A stretch of 64,000 nt of DNA from Pseudoclavibacter triregionum (GTDB lineage: Bacteria; Actinomycetota; Actinomycetes; Actinomycetales; Microbacteriaceae). Positions 60,450 to 64,000 of the stretch are shown here, piece after piece. Numbering within the stretch: position 1 is the stretch's first letter; every line of letters begins with the position of its first letter. The notes under the pieces are model-generated. The model searched no databases. It was not told the origin of the DNA and saw only the letters and a list, made by a program, of their open reading frames with translations. Both the position numbers and the translations under genes were made by a program. The stretch lies in the NCBI GenBank assembly GCA_910822395.1, contig OU365335.1, positions 930,001 through 994,000 on the forward strand, in the 5' to 3' direction.

Positions 60450-61343
60450 CTACCCGCGGCGGGCGAGCCAGCCGCGCACGTCGAGCGCGAGCGACTGCGC
60501 GGTGAGCGCGCTGGAGCGCGGATTCGCGCGGGAAGGGCGATTCGCGAGCTCGAACCTGAAGTGGCCCGCCGCGCCCGCGGCCTCGATGAGATGGACGGAG
60601 TCCGTCGCCGAGGGGTCGGCAACGAGGCGAACGGTCATCCGGCCGATCGCCGCGGTCCGCGGCTCCAGCTCGCCGGCAGCGCCCCGCCGGCGGCTCGCGT
60701 CGGCGATCGCGACGGCGACGTTGACGTTCGCCGGGAATCGGCGGATGGCCTCCGCCGGGCTTCCCTCGAAGAGCATCTCCGCGGGCGCGTCGGCCGGGAG
60801 GCCGGCGAGGCGCTCGCGCTCCTCCGCGGCCATCCACGGCCGAAGGAGCGTGGCGGGAGCCTTGCGGGTGGTGAGGCGGAGCTCGTCGAGGCCGTCGGCC
60901 TGCGCGGTCGCGCGGAGGAGGTCGAGCCCGCCGACGGCGCCCGCGGTGAGCAGGAGCTCGCCGGGACCCGCCTCGAGGACGGCCGCGCGGCGCTCGTCGG
61001 CGAGGACGCCGACGCTCGCGAGGAGGAGCGTCCGGCCGCGCTTCACGACGAAGGCCCCGTACTCCCATGCCGGCTGCACGCCCGCGACCTCGACGACGAG
61101 ATCCGAGGCGTCGACGAGCTGCTCGACGCCCGGGAACGTCGTCGGCCAGCCGGGCGGGAGCTCGCCGGCCGCGGCGCGGCGATCGCGCTCGCTGCCGTGG
61201 GCGACGACATCCCGCACGATCGCGCCGGTGCAGAGGAGGCGCCCCGACTCGAACTCGGGGCGGAGGTGCCGGATGAGCTCGCGCCCGAGCGCGCCGAAGC
61301 CGATGAGGCCGAGGCGGGCGGGGGCGGCGGGGGAGCCGGTCAT
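60450..61343 (-). CDS. Aspartate dehydrogenase (NadX-like)
   Basis: A protein of 297 residues with an NAD(P)-binding loop LGLIGFGALGRELIRHL and the DUF108/NadX core: LVVEVAGVQPAWEYG, LLLASVGVLADE, LLLTAGAVGGLDLLRAT, LTTRKAPATLL, MLFEGSPAEAIRRFPANVNVAVAIA and the C-terminal GHFRFELANRPSRANPRSSALTAQSL. The catalytic His is in the final stretch region near VHLIEAAG. It oxidises aspartate to iminoaspartate or runs the reverse amination. nadA and nadC are not nearby, so a role in NAD synthesis is not shown. ATG 61343 overlaps the GH20 gene stop. Confidence 0.87.
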   Translation of the reverse strand: MTGSPAAPARLGLIGFGALGRELIRHLRPEFESGRLLCTGAIVRDVVAHGSERDRRAAAGELPPGWPTTFPGVEQLVDASDLVVEVAGVQPAWEYGAFVVKRGRTLLLASVGVLADERRAAVLEAGPGELLLTAGAVGGLDLLRATAQADGLDELRLTTRKAPATLLRPWMAAEERERLAGLPADAPAEMLFEGSPAEAIRRFPANVNVAVAIADASRRRGAAGELEPRTAAIGRMTVRLVADPSATDSVHLIEAAGAAGHFRFELANRPSRANPRSSALTAQSLALDVRGWLARRG

Positions 61344-63526
61344 GGGCGATCCTGCCTGGGAGTGTCCGGGTGCGGGTCTGGGTGCGGGTCTGGGTGCGGG
61401 TCCGGGAGCAGGGGGTCGACGGCCTCGCGCTGGGTGCGGGCGCGGCGGCGCAGGAGCGCGCCGAGGGTGCCGGCGATGAGCGCGACCGCGAGCACGGCAC
61501 CGAACACGGCCGAGGGCGCGAGCTCGCGCTGGGGGAGGTTGGGCTGGACGGGGACGTCCTGCGTGGGCTCGGGATCCGCGGCGGCGAGGAGGGCCGGGTC
61601 GAGCGTCGGCACGGCGACGGCGGGCTCGTCGACGGCGGCGGGGGCGGGGCCGATCGCGGCGAGGCGGGCCTCGAGGGCCGGCCATCCGACCGAGGAGGCG
61701 GGCGAGGCGGCGCCGCCGGACGCGGCCTGGCTCGAGCCGTCGGCGAGGCGGAACGCCATCGAGCGGATGCCCGGTAGCGCCCGGTCGACGACCTCCTCGT
61801 CGCCGAGCGCGCCGGGGATGTCGCTCCAGATCGCGAACATCCCGCCCGTGAGCTGCGGGCCGTGGGCGACGTCGACGTCGCCCGCGAAGCGGGTTGGCCG
61901 CCATCCCTCGAAGACGCTCTCGCCGGTGGGATAGCGGTAGCCGACGCGCTCGCCGAGCACGAAGTAGAGGAACTCGTCGTTCACGTTGAGCACCTGGTAC
62001 CCGGCGGCGACGAAGCGGTCGGCGGTGACGGCCCCGCTCGGGCGCTGGGTCCAGTGCGCGATCTCGACGGCGGGGTCGAGCGCGACGACGCTCGAGCGGA
62101 GCATGCCGTCGCTCCAGACGCGCGCCGAGAACCCCCGCTCCCGCAGATGCGCGGCCATCTCGTTCACGAAGGCGGTGAGGGCGTCGTACGCGGTCGCGCT
62201 CGGCCCGAAGCGCTCGCGGGCGGAGGCCGTGAGCGCGGCCACCTCATCCGCGTCGCCGAAGTCGACGAACTCGTCGGCGCCGAGGTTCCAGGCGCCCGGC
62301 TCGAAGAGCTCGGCGTACTCGTCGATGAGGTCGGTCGCGAAGGCGAGTCCCTCGGGCTTCGTGATGTCGAGCGCTCCGTATGCCTCGCCGCCGGATCCGG
62401 TGCGCAGGCGCAGCTCGGGGTGCGAGTCGAGGGCGTGCTCGAGGTGGCCGGGCATGTCGATCGAGGGCGAGATGCGGATGCCGAGATCGCGGGCGACGTC
62501 GATGAGCTCGCGGAGCTCGGCTTTGGAGATCGCCGGCTGGCTCACGATCTCGGGGTGCCGCTCGGACTCGAGGCGGAAGCCCTCGAACTCGGAGACGTGG
62601 AGCTCGAGCTCGTTGAGCCCCGACCAGGACATCTCGCGGAGGAGCCGCTCGATGGAGGCGATCGAGTAGGGCTTGCGGGCGACGTCGAGGTGCACGGAGC
62701 GGGTGGGAGCGTCGAAGCCGAGGGCGATGGCGCCGGTCGCGAGGGGGAGCGGGCCCGAGGGGAAGGCAGCGGATGGCTGGGCGGCGGTGCCGGTGCCGGT
62801 GCCGGCGCCCGTGCCCGCGAGCTCCGGGATCGCCCCCGCCGCGCTCGCGTGGGCGAGCTGGAGGAGGGCGCGCGTGCCGCGGAGCAGTCCCGTCGCGTCG
62901 CAGGCCTCGATCCGGACGCCCGACTCGGAGACCGCGAGGAGGGAGGGATCGTCGAGCGCGAGGTCGAGCGTCGTCGCGTCCGCGGTCGCGGTCGTGGTCG
63001 CGGTCGTCGTCGCGGCGGCTGCAGCCGAGGCCGCGGTGCTCGGCTGGGTGCCGGCGCCGGTCGAGGTCGGGGAGGCGGAGGAGCCCGCGCCCTCGCACGG
63101 GACGATCCGCAGCTCGATCGCGCTCGCGAGCGTGCCCGGCTCGGCCTCGGCGACGGGGAGCGGGGCGCCCGCCGCGACCGCGAGCTCGCCGCCATGCGCC
63201 CGCGTTGCGGAGCCGTCCGAGACGAGGCCCGCCGCCGCGAGCTCCGCCGAGAGCCGGCTCGCCTCGCGGAGCACCTCGGGCGCGGCGCCCGCGTCGACGA
63301 GGATCGCGTCGGCCGTGCGGAGGTCGACCGCGCTCGCGGGGTCCAGGGCGCACGTGCGCGCGGGCGGCGCAAGGGGCAGCTCGGCGGCCGCGATCGGCGC
63401 GGCCGCGTGGGCGGGAACGGCGCCGAGGCGGGCGAGCTCGGCGGATCCGGGGATGCCGAGCGCGCTCGCGGCGACCGCGGCGCTCGCGGCGAGGGCGCGG
63501 CCGAGGGGGAGCGTCCGCGGCGTCAT
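61340..63526 (-). CDS. GH20-family beta-N-acetylhexosaminidase, secreted and membrane anchored
   Basis: A protein of 728 residues. A signal peptide (about 1-42, ending VPAHAAA) is followed by a GH20b-like N-terminal domain with an Ala/Thr-rich insert (150-185). The catalytic barrel from about 280 has DVARKPYSI, the HxGG-like region LELHVSEFEGFRLES, ISPSIDMPGHLEH, and the catalytic Asp-Glu pair in WNLGADEFVDFGD. A C-terminal helix (AVFGAVLAVALIAGTLGALL) and an Arg-rich tail anchor it. Three 12-base repeats near the end encode PDPH units. It would remove GlcNAc or GalNAc from polymers. TAGACA is 6 bases before ATG, a leaderless start. Confidence 0.87.
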   Translation of the reverse strand: MTPRTLPLGRALAASAAVAASALGIPGSAELARLGAVPAHAAAPIAAAELPLAPPARTCALDPASAVDLRTADAILVDAGAAPEVLREASRLSAELAAAGLVSDGSATRAHGGELAVAAGAPLPVAEAEPGTLASAIELRIVPCEGAGSSASPTSTGAGTQPSTAASAAAAATTTATTTATADATTLDLALDDPSLLAVSESGVRIEACDATGLLRGTRALLQLAHASAAGAIPELAGTGAGTGTGTAAQPSAAFPSGPLPLATGAIALGFDAPTRSVHLDVARKPYSIASIERLLREMSWSGLNELELHVSEFEGFRLESERHPEIVSQPAISKAELRELIDVARDLGIRISPSIDMPGHLEHALDSHPELRLRTGSGGEAYGALDITKPEGLAFATDLIDEYAELFEPGAWNLGADEFVDFGDADEVAALTASARERFGPSATAYDALTAFVNEMAAHLRERGFSARVWSDGMLRSSVVALDPAVEIAHWTQRPSGAVTADRFVAAGYQVLNVNDEFLYFVLGERVGYRYPTGESVFEGWRPTRFAGDVDVAHGPQLTGGMFAIWSDIPGALGDEEVVDRALPGIRSMAFRLADGSSQAASGGAASPASSVGWPALEARLAAIGPAPAAVDEPAVAVPTLDPALLAAADPEPTQDVPVQPNLPQRELAPSAVFGAVLAVALIAGTLGALLRRRARTQREAVDPLLPDPHPDPHPDPHPDTPRQDRP

Positions 63527-63641
63527 GAGGCCTGTCTACCCGGTCCGCCTCCGGATGTCGTCCGCATGGCGTCGGATGCCGGTGAGGCGACGGGGCCCGG
63601 CGCTCCCCACGCGCCGGGCCCCGGAGTCCGCGAGGACGCGC

Positions 63642-63764
63642 CTAGCCCTGTCGCGCCTTGAACCACGGGTTCTGCTTGTTGATGACGTAGGTGTGGCCGC
63701 GGCGGCGGACGATCTTCGAGCCGGGCTGCTTCTTGAGGTTCTTGAGCGACGCGCGCACCTTCAT
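63642..63764 (-). CDS. rpmJ: Ribosomal protein bL36 paralogue without zinc site
   Basis: A protein of 40 residues: [24 protein letters not shown] then [16 protein letters not shown]. The four zinc ligands of the usual bL36 (three Cys and one His) are absent, making it the C-minus form that replaces the zinc protein when zinc is scarce. Zur usually represses such genes, and a Zur-like dyad lies 26 bases upstream of its start. It reads away from a divergent gene that shares the promoter region. Confidence 0.94.
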   Translation of the reverse strand: MKVRASLKNLKKQPGSKIVRRRGHTYVINKQNPWFKARQG

Positions 63765-63789
63765 CCGATCCGCCTTCCATGGCTGTTAC

Positions 63790-63804
63790 TGAGAACGAAT
63801 GTCA
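63790..63804. promoter_or_regulatory. Zur-box candidate between rpmJ and divergent gene
   Basis: TGAGAACGAATGTCA resembles the actinobacterial Zur consensus TGAAAATNATTTTCA at the TGA...TCA ends and the A and T positions inside. It sits centrally between two divergent starts, so it could control both. Confidence 0.5.
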
Positions 63805-63823
63805 ATACTGTGCGGTCGGTGGG

Positions 63824-64000
63824 ATGAGCCCGCAAACCAGCCCCTGGCCCGACCCCGCCGCCCACGCCGCCGTGCTCGTGCTCGGAGGCGCGGGCTCCGG
63901 ACGCGAGGCGCTCGCCGCGACGCTCGCCAGGCGCCTCGACGCCGAGCTCGCCGAGATCCGCGCGGGGGAGCGGATCGACCGCGAGGGCCTGCCCCGGATC
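63824..64000 (+). CDS. N-terminal part of unidentified protein (runs off the window)
   Basis: Fifty-nine codons are visible from ATG 63824. AVLVLGGAGSGREALAATLARRLDAE looks like a nucleotide-binding first strand and loop (GGAGSGRE), though the Lys of a classic Walker A is absent. Proteins of the CobW/ZigA zinc-chaperone group start this way and belong to Zur regulons with rpmJ, which would fit the shared Zur-like site. That identity is inference from position and a short N-terminus. Confidence 0.55.
   Translation, partial: MSPQTSPWPDPAAHAAVLVLGGAGSGREALAATLARRLDAELAEIRAGERIDREGLPRI

Overview
The window is chromosomal DNA of a very GC-rich actinobacterium, most likely a member of the Microbacteriaceae. 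I infer this from the gene set: a scattered complete menaquinone set (menA, B, C, D, E, F, G plus a polyprenyl diphosphate synthase), a system II cytochrome c maturation operon, a BldC-like regulator, a 32-residue bS22-type ribosomal protein, a zinc-free bL36 paralogue, a DUF222-HNH protein, and DUF4229 and DUF1023 proteins. No ribosomal RNA is present, so the genus cannot be fixed.

Layout. 1-2000: a DUF1772/flavodoxin pair and a VapBC toxin-antitoxin pair. 2100-5000: a TatD hydrolase, a head-to-head junction of two 5'-truncated genes near 3310, and an MFS transporter. 5100-12707: an accessory block beginning just after tRNA-Arg(ACG). It holds a pile of nested, broken insertion sequences (IS5, IS3, IS110, IS21 types), then an exopolysaccharide locus (GH114 hydrolase, spherulin-4-type protein, polytopic membrane protein, PelF-like glycosyltransferase), ended by an intact-looking IS5-family element that cuts the glycosyltransferase gene. 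12707-25400: ArsR, MarR and winged-helix regulators, upp, tadA, an IS481 element, proC, a membrane J-domain protein, a DUF222-HNH gene under an apparent LexA-controlled promoter, KtrAB potassium uptake, a BldC-like regulator and bS22. 25500-34500: NhaA, a glutaredoxin-like protein, a frameshifted DUF1345 gene, an archaeal-type AspRS, and a phosphatase-resA-ccdA-resB-resC operon. 34600-49600: the menaquinone region with PPK2 and FprA. 49600-56900: DUF1023 hydrolase, cardiolipin synthase, YajQ, inositol monophosphatase, M23 peptidase and tRNAs Tyr, Thr and Met. 57000-64000: a large LAxTG-anchored surface protein, aspartate dehydrogenase, a GH20 enzyme, and a Zur-like divergent promoter between rpmJ2 and a gene running off the end.

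How the parts work together. The men genes make menaquinone, the likely electron carrier to the respiratory chain whose cytochromes c need ResABC/CcdA; sharing a region is common in actinobacteria. KtrAB, NhaA and Cls concern ion and membrane balance. The M23 peptidase, GH20 enzyme, surface protein and exopolysaccharide locus concern the envelope.

Recurring signals. Many genes on both strands have a TANNNT -10 hexamer ending only 6-8 bases before the start codon, which implies widespread leaderless transcription. Three insertion elements sit in CTAG tetranucleotides, two of them at stop codons. Two families of palindromic intergenic repeats (GGTTTCGAGACG type and AGACTGGGC type) occupy gene ends. 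All calls come from reading the sequence; no database search was run.
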